From: SAR202 cluster bacterium bin22
GTDB taxonomy: Bacteria > Chloroflexota > Dehalococcoidia > Lucifugimonadales > UBA3495
Direction of reading: 5' to 3'
NCBI GenBank assembly: GCA_002238505.1
Contig: MPMM01000001.1
Location: 496,001 to 560,000 of the forward strand
DNA length: 64,000 bases
Positions within the stretch are counted from its first letter, which is position 1, and every line of letters begins with the position of its first letter. Of the stretch, positions 52,176 to 60,645 are shown in pieces. A program made the translations under genes and the position numbers. Below the pieces are notes generated by a model, which was given only the letters and a program-made list of their open reading frames with translations, had not been told where the DNA came from and ran no database searches.

Positions 52176-52333
52176 CTTTTGCTCCTTGTTTCTCTTGTGG
52201 TGGTATTAGCAAGTCGGAATTCGTTGACCGTCCGGCTGAGAATAGCTGTTTGTCCCGCCGCTTTCAAGAAGCGGATTGAGGCCATGCGATGCGGACCGTC
52301 CTCGCTGATACAACCAAATTTGATGACCGCTGC

Positions 52334-52708
52334 TCAGTCGAAGAAGGTGTAACCGTGGCGGTTGAGCAGGACTGTGGTCTCGATGCGCCACCGGTAAGCC
52401 GCCTGCATTGGATCGGGGTCAAACTGAAGTGACTTCAAGCCGCGAGGCAGGTGGTCTCTGATAACCATCTCGGCCGCCTTGGCGCGCTCCCTGAGGGCTG
52501 CATCCTCTCCCGCTCGGTCCTGGTCCCTTACCAGTACCCAGCGAATCCACAGCCAGTTGGAATGTATGTACATATAGGCCGAGTCCAGCTCACGTTGCCG
52601 GACCTGTTTCTGCAAGCTGGAAACTGCGTCATTGAGTTCCCGGTTTTCCTGCTCCAGCTTCTGGACAGCCGCTGACAGACTTTCGAGCGCCTTCTCATCT
52701 AAATTCAA
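52334..52708 (-). CDS. Coiled-coil protein of unknown function
   Basis: The 124-aa protein starts at TTG 52708, 7 nt after GGGAGG. Residues 1-40 are a charged coiled coil (LSAAVQKLEQENRELNDAVSS), followed by a Trp-rich part (SNWLWIRWVLVRDQD) and a helical C-terminus. No membrane segment or known domain is seen. It lies 24 bp downstream of the propeller gene on the same strand and may be co-transcribed with it. Confidence 0.6.
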   Translation of the reverse strand: MNLDEKALESLSAAVQKLEQENRELNDAVSSLQKQVRQRELDSAYMYIHSNWLWIRWVLVRDQDRAGEDAALRERAKAAEMVIRDHLPRGLKSLQFDPDPMQAAYRWRIETTVLLNRHGYTFFD

Positions 52709-52732
52709 TGCCTGGCCTCCCGATGGCTGCTT

Positions 52733-54208
52733 CTATTCAACCGCGTGGACTGACCCATCTGCAGTGCGAATGTAGAGGACCCCGTCGGCGAAGGCCATGG
52801 GTTCGTTGACCCCCTTCCCGAGCTTCAGCTTCCACAGTTCCCGCCCTTCACTCCCGTCTATAGCGTAAACATAGCCATGCTGGGTCGCTATGTACACCGT
52901 ACTTCCTGCCACCAATGGGGATGCATAAACGCCACCTTCAGCCTGGAAACTCCACAGTTCCTTGCCCGACAAGGGATCAACAGCGTAGAGGCGCCCATTC
53001 AGGTCACCAACGTACACACGGGTATTGGACACAGCCGGCGAGGCGACGATGCTGGAATCTGCTCCGTCAGGAGAGAAGCGCCAACGGCCACCCTGCTGCC
53101 CGGCGGGGCGGGAAACACCGGGCACCTGCCAAAGCCAGAGCTGGGCCCAGACTCGCTTGAACTGGTACTGGCCGGGAACCTCTTTTTCCAGTGCATCGAT
53201 AGCGTAAAGCTGGCCACCGGCGGAAAAATAAACGTGATCGTGGGCAATAACCGGGGGGGCAATTGTGGACTTTGGAGTACGGAAAACAAGACGATTTTGT
53301 CCGGTTCGGGCGTTAAGGAGGTGTATTCGACCGCCCTTATCGGGAACCGCCATTATGCCGTCTGAAACAGGACTCAGTGAGCCAATTTTCTCGGTGGCTT
53401 CATAAATCCAGATTTCCTCTCCCGTGAGGGCGTCCAGTGCATACTGCCTGTTATCCCACGCCCCGAAGTAAAGGATGCCATCGTGGACCAGCGGCGAACT
53501 GGTTATGATGTCGCCGGCGCGGTATTCCCACAGGATATCTCCGGTATCAGGGTCAAGGGCGCGCACATGGTGGTCCAGATATCCGGCATATAACCTGCCG
53601 CCAGCCAGCCCGGGGGAAGTCTGGATGGGCCCGGAGGCTGATTGAGACCACGCAATCTCCCCGGACTCTGCATCCAGGGCCAGCATTCGGAAGTAAGCTC
53701 CCAGGTACACTCTTCCATCCGCAACTACCGGACCCGAACGCGTTCCCTCTCCGGTGGGTACACTCCACTTCAACCTTCCAGCGGGCAGTGCATTTAGCCC
53801 AGCACCGGCCGGAATCAGCTTGCGCTGGCCCGGGTCACCCCCAGCCATGGTCCAGCTTCCCGGGACCGATTTGGATGACACTTCAGTGGTGGGCTGATGA
53901 AATAGAAGCACCCCATAGTCGGGGAGGAAGGGATAATTCAACCAGAAGACGAAGAGCAGAGCGGCCAGTACCACTCCGCTGACAATGGCCCTTCTGCGGG
54001 TGATGAGGCGGCGTTCTCTGCCAGCCATAGCCCAGCGAGGCAGAAAGTTGGTGGGATGATTGCAGGCGGGACAGCGACGGGTCCTGGAAATTGCCTCGCC
54101 GCAGTTCTGGCACGTTGTAGCTTCCGAAGATTCTCGAGGACTGCTACCAGTCGCGGATGCCTTGCCCAGAAAGCGGTTCAGTCTGAGGAAACCGTTCTTC
54201 AATGTCAT
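52733..54208 (-). CDS. Membrane-anchored PQQ-type beta-propeller with N-terminal zinc ribbon
   Basis: The 491-aa protein is read from ATG 54208; an in-frame TTG at 54244 would add 12 residues. Residues 33-49 form a zinc ribbon (C33, C36, C46, C49) on the cytoplasmic side, residues about 74-92 a membrane helix. The outside part is a propeller of six or seven PQQ-type repeats (GRVYLGAYFRMLALDAESGE, GRLYAGYLDHHVRALDPDTG and so on), as in BamB. No catalytic PQQ-dehydrogenase residues are evident, so it is probably a scaffold or sensor. Confidence 0.8.
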   Translation of the reverse strand: MTLKNGFLRLNRFLGKASATGSSPRESSEATTCQNCGEAISRTRRCPACNHPTNFLPRWAMAGRERRLITRRRAIVSGVVLAALLFVFWLNYPFLPDYGVLLFHQPTTEVSSKSVPGSWTMAGGDPGQRKLIPAGAGLNALPAGRLKWSVPTGEGTRSGPVVADGRVYLGAYFRMLALDAESGEIAWSQSASGPIQTSPGLAGGRLYAGYLDHHVRALDPDTGDILWEYRAGDIITSSPLVHDGILYFGAWDNRQYALDALTGEEIWIYEATEKIGSLSPVSDGIMAVPDKGGRIHLLNARTGQNRLVFRTPKSTIAPPVIAHDHVYFSAGGQLYAIDALEKEVPGQYQFKRVWAQLWLWQVPGVSRPAGQQGGRWRFSPDGADSSIVASPAVSNTRVYVGDLNGRLYAVDPLSGKELWSFQAEGGVYASPLVAGSTVYIATQHGYVYAIDGSEGRELWKLKLGKGVNEPMAFADGVLYIRTADGSVHAVE

Positions 54209-54331
54209 GTTCTTATCCCGGCTGGATAAATAAACTCGCCTCAAGGGCGAGCAATTCAGCCGGACAATGATTCAAATAGAGGAGTACGGACCTGGGAAGC
54301 CTATGGGCGCCGAAATTATTATCGGTGGGAA

Positions 54332-54409
54332 TGGTACCCCGGATGGGCTTCGATCCCATGATCTCCACCTTGAAAGGGTGGCGTCCTAACCTGGCTAGAC
54401 GACCGGGGC
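54332..54409 (-). tRNA. tRNA-Glu(UUC), CCA encoded
   Basis: The acceptor stem GCCCCGG (54409-54403) pairs with CCGGGGT (54342-54336), followed by discriminator A and encoded CCA (54334-54332). The anticodon arm is CCACC-CTTTCAA-GGTGG, giving anticodon TTC (54374-54372), which reads Glu codons. The D arm contains the usual AGGTTAGGA. The T arm is ATGGG-ATCGAAG-CCCAT; position 54 is A where T is nearly universal. A good promoter lies just upstream. Confidence 0.93.
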
Positions 54410-54419
54410 ACGCAGAAGA

Positions 54420-54448
54420 ATTTTACTACATTTGCCCAACTATGCCAA
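54420..54448 (-). promoter_or_regulatory. Sigma-70 promoter of tRNA-Glu
   Basis: On the minus strand, TTGGCA (54448-54443), 17-bp spacer and TAAAAT (54425-54420). Transcription would start a few nucleotides before the tRNA 5' end at 54409. Confidence 0.65.
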
Positions 54449-54596
54449 CAAGTATGACGCTATGACGCGAATGCAGGGCAAGGCATGGTTGGTACGAAGT
54501 GGGCATCCAATGCTAATGCCTGCCAGTACCAGATATGGCTCGCGAAGAGGCCAGGGTGAGAAGTGTCAGGGTCTCACCATAGAAGACAACAAACGG

Positions 54597-55466
54597 CTAA
54601 ACCTCGGGGTATGCATGGGGAACAGTTGCCGAGGCCTTCCGTTTTGCTGGTGTGCTGCTTTTCCTGGATGCCCTGGCCTTGGCCCTTTCCGCTGCTTTGG
54701 CTGCCTTTTCCGCGGCCTTGAGGAACCCGTTGCGGGCCGGACAACCGTGACCCACTATGCAGTCCTGGCAGCGCGGCCGCTGGGCCCGGCAGACCTGGCG
54801 CCCGTGGTTGATGAAGGCCTGGTGGAAGGGGTACACCTGCTCCGGTTCGACGGATTCCTCCAGCAGGTCGTGGGCTTTATCGGCTGACACTTTGGGACCA
54901 ATGAAGGCGAGCCGCTGGGCTACCCGGTAAATGTGGGTGTCGATGGCCATGGCCGGCATCCCCAGCGAGAAACTGAGGATGATTCCCGCAGACTTGGGCC
55001 CTATGCCCGGCAATTGCCTGAGCCAGGCCTTGGCGTCTGGCAGAGGCATTTCCCGCAGGAAGGACAGGTCAAGGGAGCCATTCAATTCCACGATTTTGGA
55101 AAGGACTTCCTTGATTCGAGGGGCCTTGATCTTTGCCAGGCCTCCGATGCTGATGGCCTCTTCTATTTCAGCAACGTCCGCATCCACTACGGCATCCAGC
55201 GAGCCGAATCGCTGCATCAGGCTGCGAAATGCCCGCTCCGAGTTGATGTCTGAAGTGTGCTGGGAAAGGATCGTAAAGGTCAGTTCGTGAATGGGGTCCA
55301 GTCGAGGTTCTTCCGGAAAGGGCCCATACGCGTCAGTCATCAGCCGTATGGCCTCTTCGACCGGAATTCCCGGCTTTACCGTTCGTGGCTTTCGGCTGCC
55401 GGAAGACCGGTTGGAAGGTTTTTTGCCGTCGGTTGCCTTACTGGTCTTTTCGGAAGTTGTGGTCAC
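54597..55466 (-). CDS. nth: Endonuclease III-like DNA glycosylase
   Basis: The 289-aa protein starts at GTG 55466 with GGAG 8 nt upstream. The core (about 36-245) is the HhH-GPD fold: helix-hairpin-helix LPGIGPKSAG with catalytic Lys158, catalytic Asp176 in AIDTHIYR, and the 4Fe-4S loop C226-x6-C233-x2-C236-x5-C242. It removes oxidised pyrimidines and nicks abasic sites. About 30 N-terminal and 45 C-terminal residues rich in Lys, Ala and Ser extend beyond the usual 210-aa enzyme and may bind DNA. Confidence 0.92.
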   Translation of the reverse strand: MTTTSEKTSKATDGKKPSNRSSGSRKPRTVKPGIPVEEAIRLMTDAYGPFPEEPRLDPIHELTFTILSQHTSDINSERAFRSLMQRFGSLDAVVDADVAEIEEAISIGGLAKIKAPRIKEVLSKIVELNGSLDLSFLREMPLPDAKAWLRQLPGIGPKSAGIILSFSLGMPAMAIDTHIYRVAQRLAFIGPKVSADKAHDLLEESVEPEQVYPFHQAFINHGRQVCRAQRPRCQDCIVGHGCPARNGFLKAAEKAAKAAERAKARASRKSSTPAKRKASATVPHAYPEV

Positions 55467-55558
55467 CCGTCAACTCCGCCGTATTGCTGAATCGAGCTGG
55501 CCATTTGCTACTGGGCTGAGAAGGATGGCTCGCGCTGGGGAGAGGAAAGCTGGCAGCC

Positions 55559-56458
55559 CTACCCGGCGCCACCCATGTTTCGTCGCTGCTCTGACCGGAG
55601 GAACTGTTCCAATTCCATTACCACGTCCGCAGGTTCTGGCATGGGAGTCTCGATCTGGGACTCGTCGTAGCGGTCTTCCAGCTTGCGCACGTAATTTGCC
55701 AGTTGTTCGTCCTTGTCGATGGCCTGTACCACTTCCTTGTCGAAGTTCTCAGCGGCAGACCGCAATTCCGCCAAGTCCACGGGAAGTTTCAGCATTCTGG
55801 AAATGTGCTCGGCCAGAGTGTGGCAGACCCGGTAGTTGGGCGCTGCCTGGAGATAGTGGGACGTGTGGCCCCAAAGCGAAGCATAACTCATTCCCTTCCG
55901 GGTACAGGTTTCCATTACAGCAGTGCTGATGCCGGTGGGTCCCTGGTAATTGGAACTTCCAATGTTGGAAGACTGAAGCGCTTCCTGGAACAAGGGCTGA
56001 GTGGACGATCCCGTAAGTTTCACCTGACGGGTGTGAGGTACAGCGTCCAGCAGCGCGCCCAGGTGAACTACGGTCTTGACGCCAAGGTCCAGGGCCAGGT
56101 TGGCAATCGTCTCCGAAAAGGTTCGCCACTTCAAGTTTGGTTCAACACCGATGAAGAAGAGGGCCCCCTTCGATGTGCCTTCCGCAAGAGGTCTGGGCGC
56201 CTGCCAGCTGTAAAACTCGTTAGCTGGCCAGCGTACCCGACGCCGTCCATCGCGAGTGCGATAGGAGCGTGGACGCTCCTGAGAAAAGTCGTAGAACTCT
56301 TCCGGGTCGATCTCGGCAATCTTGGTGGCTTCCAGCTGACGGAGCATATACTTGATCGTGGAAGTAGCGCTTTCTCCGGCATCGGGCCACCCGGCGAACG
56401 CAACTATAAGATGATCAAACTTGGTTTCAGGCTTCTGGTGAATAATCAGGTTGCTCAT
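55559..56458 (-). CDS. PAC2-family protein (proteasome assembly chaperone-like)
   Basis: The 299-aa protein fits the PAC2 family (COG2047-like): HLIVAFAGWPDAGESATSTIKYML at the start, VVHLGALLDAVPHTR in the middle and SLWGHTSHYLQAAPNYRVCHTLAEHIS later. In eukaryotes and archaea relatives assist proteasome assembly; in bacteria the role is unclear, and no proteasome gene is seen in the window. The C-terminus is predicted coiled coil (QAIDKDEQLANYVRKLEDRY). Transcribed in the same direction as nth, 92 bp upstream of it. Confidence 0.85.
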   Translation of the reverse strand: MSNLIIHQKPETKFDHLIVAFAGWPDAGESATSTIKYMLRQLEATKIAEIDPEEFYDFSQERPRSYRTRDGRRRVRWPANEFYSWQAPRPLAEGTSKGALFFIGVEPNLKWRTFSETIANLALDLGVKTVVHLGALLDAVPHTRQVKLTGSSTQPLFQEALQSSNIGSSNYQGPTGISTAVMETCTRKGMSYASLWGHTSHYLQAAPNYRVCHTLAEHISRMLKLPVDLAELRSAAENFDKEVVQAIDKDEQLANYVRKLEDRYDESQIETPMPEPADVVMELEQFLRSEQRRNMGGAG

Positions 56459-56609
56459 TGCCCGGCCCCTATGGAAAATTCCCGTCGGTGCGGGTCTGGT
56501 CGCTGGAGGATTACGAAGGGTCAGTGGACAGTAGAGATTAGTTGGTGAAGCATTTCACAACCCAGTGTAACATTGGAGGTTTGCGGTAACAAGGACTTGT
56601 TCCAGACGT

Positions 56610-56984
56610 TTACGTCAGGGCGCGGCCGGCTAGGATGCCCGCAAATGCCGCCACCAGTCCGACGACAAGGCTGGCTGCGATGTTTACTCCCGCCCGGGCA
56701 ATTTCCCCGGTTTCCAGCAGGCGGACCGTGTCATAGCTGAGGGTTGAGAAAGTGGTGTAGCCCCCCAGCAATCCTATGGCGACCATGGCCCGAAGGTCGG
56801 CGGAGATTTCTCCTCGTTGAAGTGCCCAGGCAAGGAAGAAGCCCAGCGCGAATGACCCGGTTACGTTGACGAAGAAAGTGCCCCAGATGGTGCCGGGTCC
56901 CAACAGGCCAATGGCGGCCCGACCCACGGCCAGTCGCATTACGGATCCAGCGGCGCCTCCAACTGCTACAAGAAGGTAAATCAC
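56610..56984 (-). CDS. crcB: Fluoride exporter CrcB/Fluc
   Basis: The 124-aa protein has four helices and the Fluc signatures: GGAAGSVMRL near the start, WGTFFVNVTGSFALGF in helix 2 and GGYTTFSTLSYD in helix 3, with the phenylalanine and threonine residues lining the fluoride path. It works as an antiparallel dimer that lets fluoride leave the cell. The GTG start at 56984 has a weak ribosome-binding site. I found no fluoride riboswitch core in the 130 bp upstream. The fluoroacetate-dehalogenase-like gene at 13078 gives a possible internal source of fluoride. Confidence 0.93.
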   Translation of the reverse strand: MIYLLVAVGGAAGSVMRLAVGRAAIGLLGPGTIWGTFFVNVTGSFALGFFLAWALQRGEISADLRAMVAIGLLGGYTTFSTLSYDTVRLLETGEIARAGVNIAASLVVGLVAAFAGILAGRALT

Positions 56985-57111
56985 TCAGGCCACCGGTGAG
57001 TTCCGACCAGAAGCTTGCATATGGTCTAAGGGGCGCGTCCACTGAGTTGGTGGCAGTAAAGCATCGGTCCTGCAACAAACAGGAGGCGCTGTCCACCGTG
57101 ATCGGGAGATT

Positions 57112-57981
57112 CTAGCTTTCCCGCCACGGCGAAATACCCGGGACTCGCATCCGTAGAGTGTAAACCGAAGTACGCGCCGTAAAGAACATGGTCCGGTTGT
57201 CGGGCCCGCCCCAGGCGCAGTTGGCCGGAATTTCAGGCAGCCGAATTATCCCCAGGAGAGTGCTGTCCGGGGCAAATACCCAGCATCCGCCCGGTCCCGT
57301 ACTGTAAAGGTTGCCCTCCGAATCCACTTTCATTCCGTCCGGCACCCCGTCGGGTTCATCCGATGACATATCGGCGAATACCCGTCCGTTGGCTACGCTG
57401 CCGTCCGGCTGCATGTCATATGCGGCGATATACATTCGTTCCCGGGTATTGGTGACAAAGAGGATGCTTTCGTCAGGGGAAAAGGCCAGGCCGTTAGGGT
57501 ATTCGGTATCGGTAACCACGGCGGTTACGGTCCCGTCCGGCGCTATGCGATGAACCCCGCTGAAGTCTATTTCCCGCTCCTCGGGTGGCACCCGGCCTCC
57601 GGGGTTGGTGAAGTAGATACTGCCATCGGAATGGCACACCACGTCATTGGGCCGGTTCAGGCGCTTTCCGTCCCACTGTTCTGCCAGCGCTTCGATGGTT
57701 CCGTCATGCTCCCGACGACTCATCCGCCGTCCATCGCCCTCGCACATAATGAGCCGGCCTTGCAGATCAAAGGTAAGGCCATTGGAGCCGTTGCTGGGCT
57801 CACGATAGATTTCCGGTTCACCGCCGGGAACCAGCCTGAAAATTGCGCCCGGCTCCCTGCGTACGTCGACAAAAAGCCAGTAACCGTCCGGGTGCCACAA
57901 TGGACCTTCCGTGAAGACAAACCCGGAGGCCAGGCATTCCGCTTCGGGGGATTCGACAATCCGTTCCAGTTCATTGGCCAT
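57112..57981 (-). CDS. SMP-30/gluconolactonase-family lactone hydrolase
   Basis: The 289-aa six-bladed propeller has the metal-site pattern of SMP-30: Glu in TEGPLWHPDG near residue 25, Asn in NRPNDVVCHSDGSIYFTN and Asp in LAFSPDESILFVTNT. The family hydrolyses sugar lactones such as gluconolactone. AGGAGG lies 5 nt before the ATG. It is followed by crcB after 127 bp and preceded by a class IV aminotransferase gene 41 bp upstream, so it probably belongs to an operon with two aminotransferases. Confidence 0.9.
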   Translation of the reverse strand: MANELERIVESPEAECLASGFVFTEGPLWHPDGYWLFVDVRREPGAIFRLVPGGEPEIYREPSNGSNGLTFDLQGRLIMCEGDGRRMSRREHDGTIEALAEQWDGKRLNRPNDVVCHSDGSIYFTNPGGRVPPEEREIDFSGVHRIAPDGTVTAVVTDTEYPNGLAFSPDESILFVTNTRERMYIAAYDMQPDGSVANGRVFADMSSDEPDGVPDGMKVDSEGNLYSTGPGGCWVFAPDSTLLGIIRLPEIPANCAWGGPDNRTMFFTARTSVYTLRMRVPGISPWRES

Positions 57982-58022
57982 GGTGACCTCCTGGCTGATG
58001 GAAGTAAGAATCAGCTTTGACG

Positions 58023-58952
58023 TTATGAAGGCAGGTGGGCCAGGTATTGGCCCACGTAGTCCATGCCTGCCAGATCGCTGAATGCGGCCATGAGCTGCCG
58101 GGTAACGGGGCCAGGCACATCGCCATCGCCAACTCGCGCTCCGTTAACCTGGCTGATGGGACAAATGCACAAGCTGGTCGAGGTAAGGAAGGCCTCGTCC
58201 GCGGTGTAGGCATCGAACAGGTCCAGATCGGTTTCTTCTACGCGGAGGTCAAGGCCCGCCGCCAACTCCATTACCACGCCGCGGGTAATGCCCTCAAGAA
58301 CGAAGCGGCCCTGCGGAGTGGCCACCGTCCCGTCCTTGACCAGAAAGATGTTGCTTCCCCTGCCTTCGGTGAGGTTTCCTGACTCGTCCAGGAGGACCGC
58401 CCAGGCGTCAGGATCGGTGTCCTGTACTTCCAGGTCACCCATCACCAGGTTCAGATAGTTATGGGTCTTGGCCCGGGGGCTGACGAATCGGGGCGGAATG
58501 CGCGGCACCGAGGGAGTTACCACTCTGATTCCCTCCCGGTAGAGGGACGCCCGGCGGGCGAAGGGGATGGCATGGCTCTCAATGAGGACCGTTGGGCTCA
58601 TTACGGCGCCAGGTTCAGTTGATTCCACTCCCCGGCTGATTCGCTGCATCACCCACATATCCTGACCGGCAGGCAGGAGCGGGTAGTTGTGATTGACGAC
58701 GGCCAGCGACCAGCGTTCCATCTCATCCGGAGTCATACCGGGATTTATGCGCAGGTACCTCAGGGAGTTGTAAAGGCGATTTATGTGCTCGCGCAGCCGG
58801 AAAGTTTTCCCATTAAAGGTGCGAGTGGCATCGAATACGGCGTCCCCATAAATGAACCCGCGGTCTCGCATGGGAATACCAACGTCCTTTTCTGCAACCA
58901 GTTGGCCGTTGAAAAAGACAATGCTTTCGCCGGATGTTGTGCTGGTTGTCAT
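58023..58952 (-). CDS. Class IV aminotransferase (branched-chain/D-amino acid type)
   Basis: The 309-aa protein has the fold-type IV PLP pattern: FFNGQLVAEKDVGIPMRDRGFIYGDAVFDATRTF (the IlvE/DAAT start), catalytic Lys in RAKTHNYLN near residue 158, and LTEGRGSNIFLV with the conserved Glu. It could be a branched-chain aminotransferase, D-alanine aminotransferase or an (R)-amine transaminase; the sequence motifs I can see do not separate these. GAGGGG lies 5 nt before the ATG. It lies 112 bp downstream of the class III aminotransferase gene. Confidence 0.87.
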   Translation of the reverse strand: MTTSTTSGESIVFFNGQLVAEKDVGIPMRDRGFIYGDAVFDATRTFNGKTFRLREHINRLYNSLRYLRINPGMTPDEMERWSLAVVNHNYPLLPAGQDMWVMQRISRGVESTEPGAVMSPTVLIESHAIPFARRASLYREGIRVVTPSVPRIPPRFVSPRAKTHNYLNLVMGDLEVQDTDPDAWAVLLDESGNLTEGRGSNIFLVKDGTVATPQGRFVLEGITRGVVMELAAGLDLRVEETDLDLFDAYTADEAFLTSTSLCICPISQVNGARVGDGDVPGPVTRQLMAAFSDLAGMDYVGQYLAHLPS

Positions 58953-59064
58953 AAAGTCCCCTCAGTCTCGCCGCCCTGGGCCAATTGGGACCGCTTTTCG
59001 GGCGGGGCCCAGGTGGGCCGCGGCGGTTCCAATTGCTAGCCCTTCAATTCCTTAAACAACCTTT

Positions 59065-60441
59065 CTAGGCCCCCAGTTCAGAGGCCACCTGGCCTATAAC
59101 CTCGTCCATGGTAGAGATAATCTCCTCCACCTCTCCGGAAGTTACGCACAGAGGAGGCATGATGTTCATGACATCGCCGCCCCTGAGGAACAGGCCCTTG
59201 TCCGCAAAGCCCTGGGTCAAGCGCGGGCCCAGGTTGGCGTCGGCAGGGAAGTGCTCTTTGGTCTCCCGGTCCTTGACCAGTTCCATACCGCACATCAGGC
59301 CCAGACCCCTGACCATTCCGATTATAGAGTGTTTCTCCTTCAACTCTTCCAGCCCTTCCAGCAGGTACCGACCCATGGTAGCCGAATTCTCGACCATGCC
59401 TTCCCGTTCCATTATTTCCAGGTTCTTGAGAGAGGCGGCGGCGGCAACCGGGTGCCCGCCAAATGTGATGACATGCCTGAAGGCGGCCTTGGGGCTTCCC
59501 ACGAAGGCGTCGGCTATGGGCTTGCGGAGAATAGTGCCGCCCATGGGTATGTAGCCGCTGGTAATGCCCTTGGCAACGGTCATCATGTCCGGCGTAATTC
59601 CCCAGTGATCGCTGCCAAACCACTTGCCTGTGCGCCCAAACCCGGTGATGACCTCATCGGCTATCAACAAACAGCCATACTTGTCGCATACCTCCCGCAG
59701 CAGGGGCCAGTAATTATCCGGGGGTACAACCGCGCCCATGGGGCTGGAGACAGGCTCGGCAACTACAGCCGCGACGGTTTCAGGCCCCTGGAACCTGATG
59801 ATGTTCTCGATGGCTTCGACACTGCGCTGGCCACACTCCTCGGGGGTGCTGCTGTTGAACTCGCAGCGGTAAAAGTTGGGCTGGGGCGCGTGGAAGGAAT
59901 TGGGCATGAGGGGTTCGTAATCATCCTTGGGGTAAAGGAAATTTCCCCCCAGGGCCAGGGCGCCCATGGTGGCTCCGTGGTAGGAGTCTTTGCGACTGAT
60001 GAACTTGGTCCGCTGCGGCTCTCCGATACGCTTGAAATAGGCGCGGGACAGCTTGAGCGCCGTCTCCACCGATTCTGACCCGCCGCTGGTGAAGAAGCAG
60101 CGAGAAAGGTCGCCAGGGGTTATTGAAGCAATCTTCTCCGATAGCATTATCGTGGGTTCCGTAGTGGTTCCCATGGGCATGTAGGTGATCTTGAGCATCT
60201 GCTCGTAGGCGGCGTCGGCGATCTCTTTCTGTCCATAGCCCACGTTCTTCAGCCAGAGGCCGGACATACCGTCTATGTAAGTGTTGCCAGCGGCATTGGT
60301 TACCTGGCACCCCTTTCCCTCTACGAATATCTGGGGTTCACCTTTCTCCGCCATATCGCTGGGTTCTCGCAGGTACACCCAGAGGTTCTCAAGTGCAGTC
60401 CTCTGCAGATCTTTGACATCTGAATCATTGTGGGCAGTCAT
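59065..60441 (-). CDS. Class III aminotransferase (omega-amino acid:pyruvate type)
   Basis: The 458-aa protein starts at ATG 60441 behind GGAGGTCGGT. It shows the class III pattern: FTSGGSESVETALKLSRAYF, YHGATMGALALGG, LIADEVITGFGRTGKWFG with the PLP-interacting Asp, and MTVAKGITSGYIPMGG with the PLP lysine. Members move amino groups from beta-alanine, putrescine or other omega-amines to pyruvate or 2-oxoglutarate. It heads a probable operon with the class IV aminotransferase and SMP-30 genes. The amine donor is unknown. Confidence 0.9.
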   Translation of the reverse strand: MTAHNDSDVKDLQRTALENLWVYLREPSDMAEKGEPQIFVEGKGCQVTNAAGNTYIDGMSGLWLKNVGYGQKEIADAAYEQMLKITYMPMGTTTEPTIMLSEKIASITPGDLSRCFFTSGGSESVETALKLSRAYFKRIGEPQRTKFISRKDSYHGATMGALALGGNFLYPKDDYEPLMPNSFHAPQPNFYRCEFNSSTPEECGQRSVEAIENIIRFQGPETVAAVVAEPVSSPMGAVVPPDNYWPLLREVCDKYGCLLIADEVITGFGRTGKWFGSDHWGITPDMMTVAKGITSGYIPMGGTILRKPIADAFVGSPKAAFRHVITFGGHPVAAAASLKNLEIMEREGMVENSATMGRYLLEGLEELKEKHSIIGMVRGLGLMCGMELVKDRETKEHFPADANLGPRLTQGFADKGLFLRGGDVMNIMPPLCVTSGEVEEIISTMDEVIGQVASELGA

Positions 60442-60645
60442 ACCGACCTCCGGATGAAATCGCTCGAAACATGAGCGGAAATGGGAACCCGGTCAGTTTA
60501 GCATTGAGCCAAAGTAACCACAAACCAGGCCTGGCCGGTCTGCAGGGCAAGGCTACCATTGGGCAGAATTGGTCCAGACATTGCTGTGATAAACTTACCG
60601 ACAACACTATTTGTGGCTCAAGAAAAGATCGAGCGAGGAACGGTT

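Noticed and set aside
56985-57111. Fluoride riboswitch upstream of crcB
   Set aside because: The conserved core sequences are not seen on either strand in this interval.
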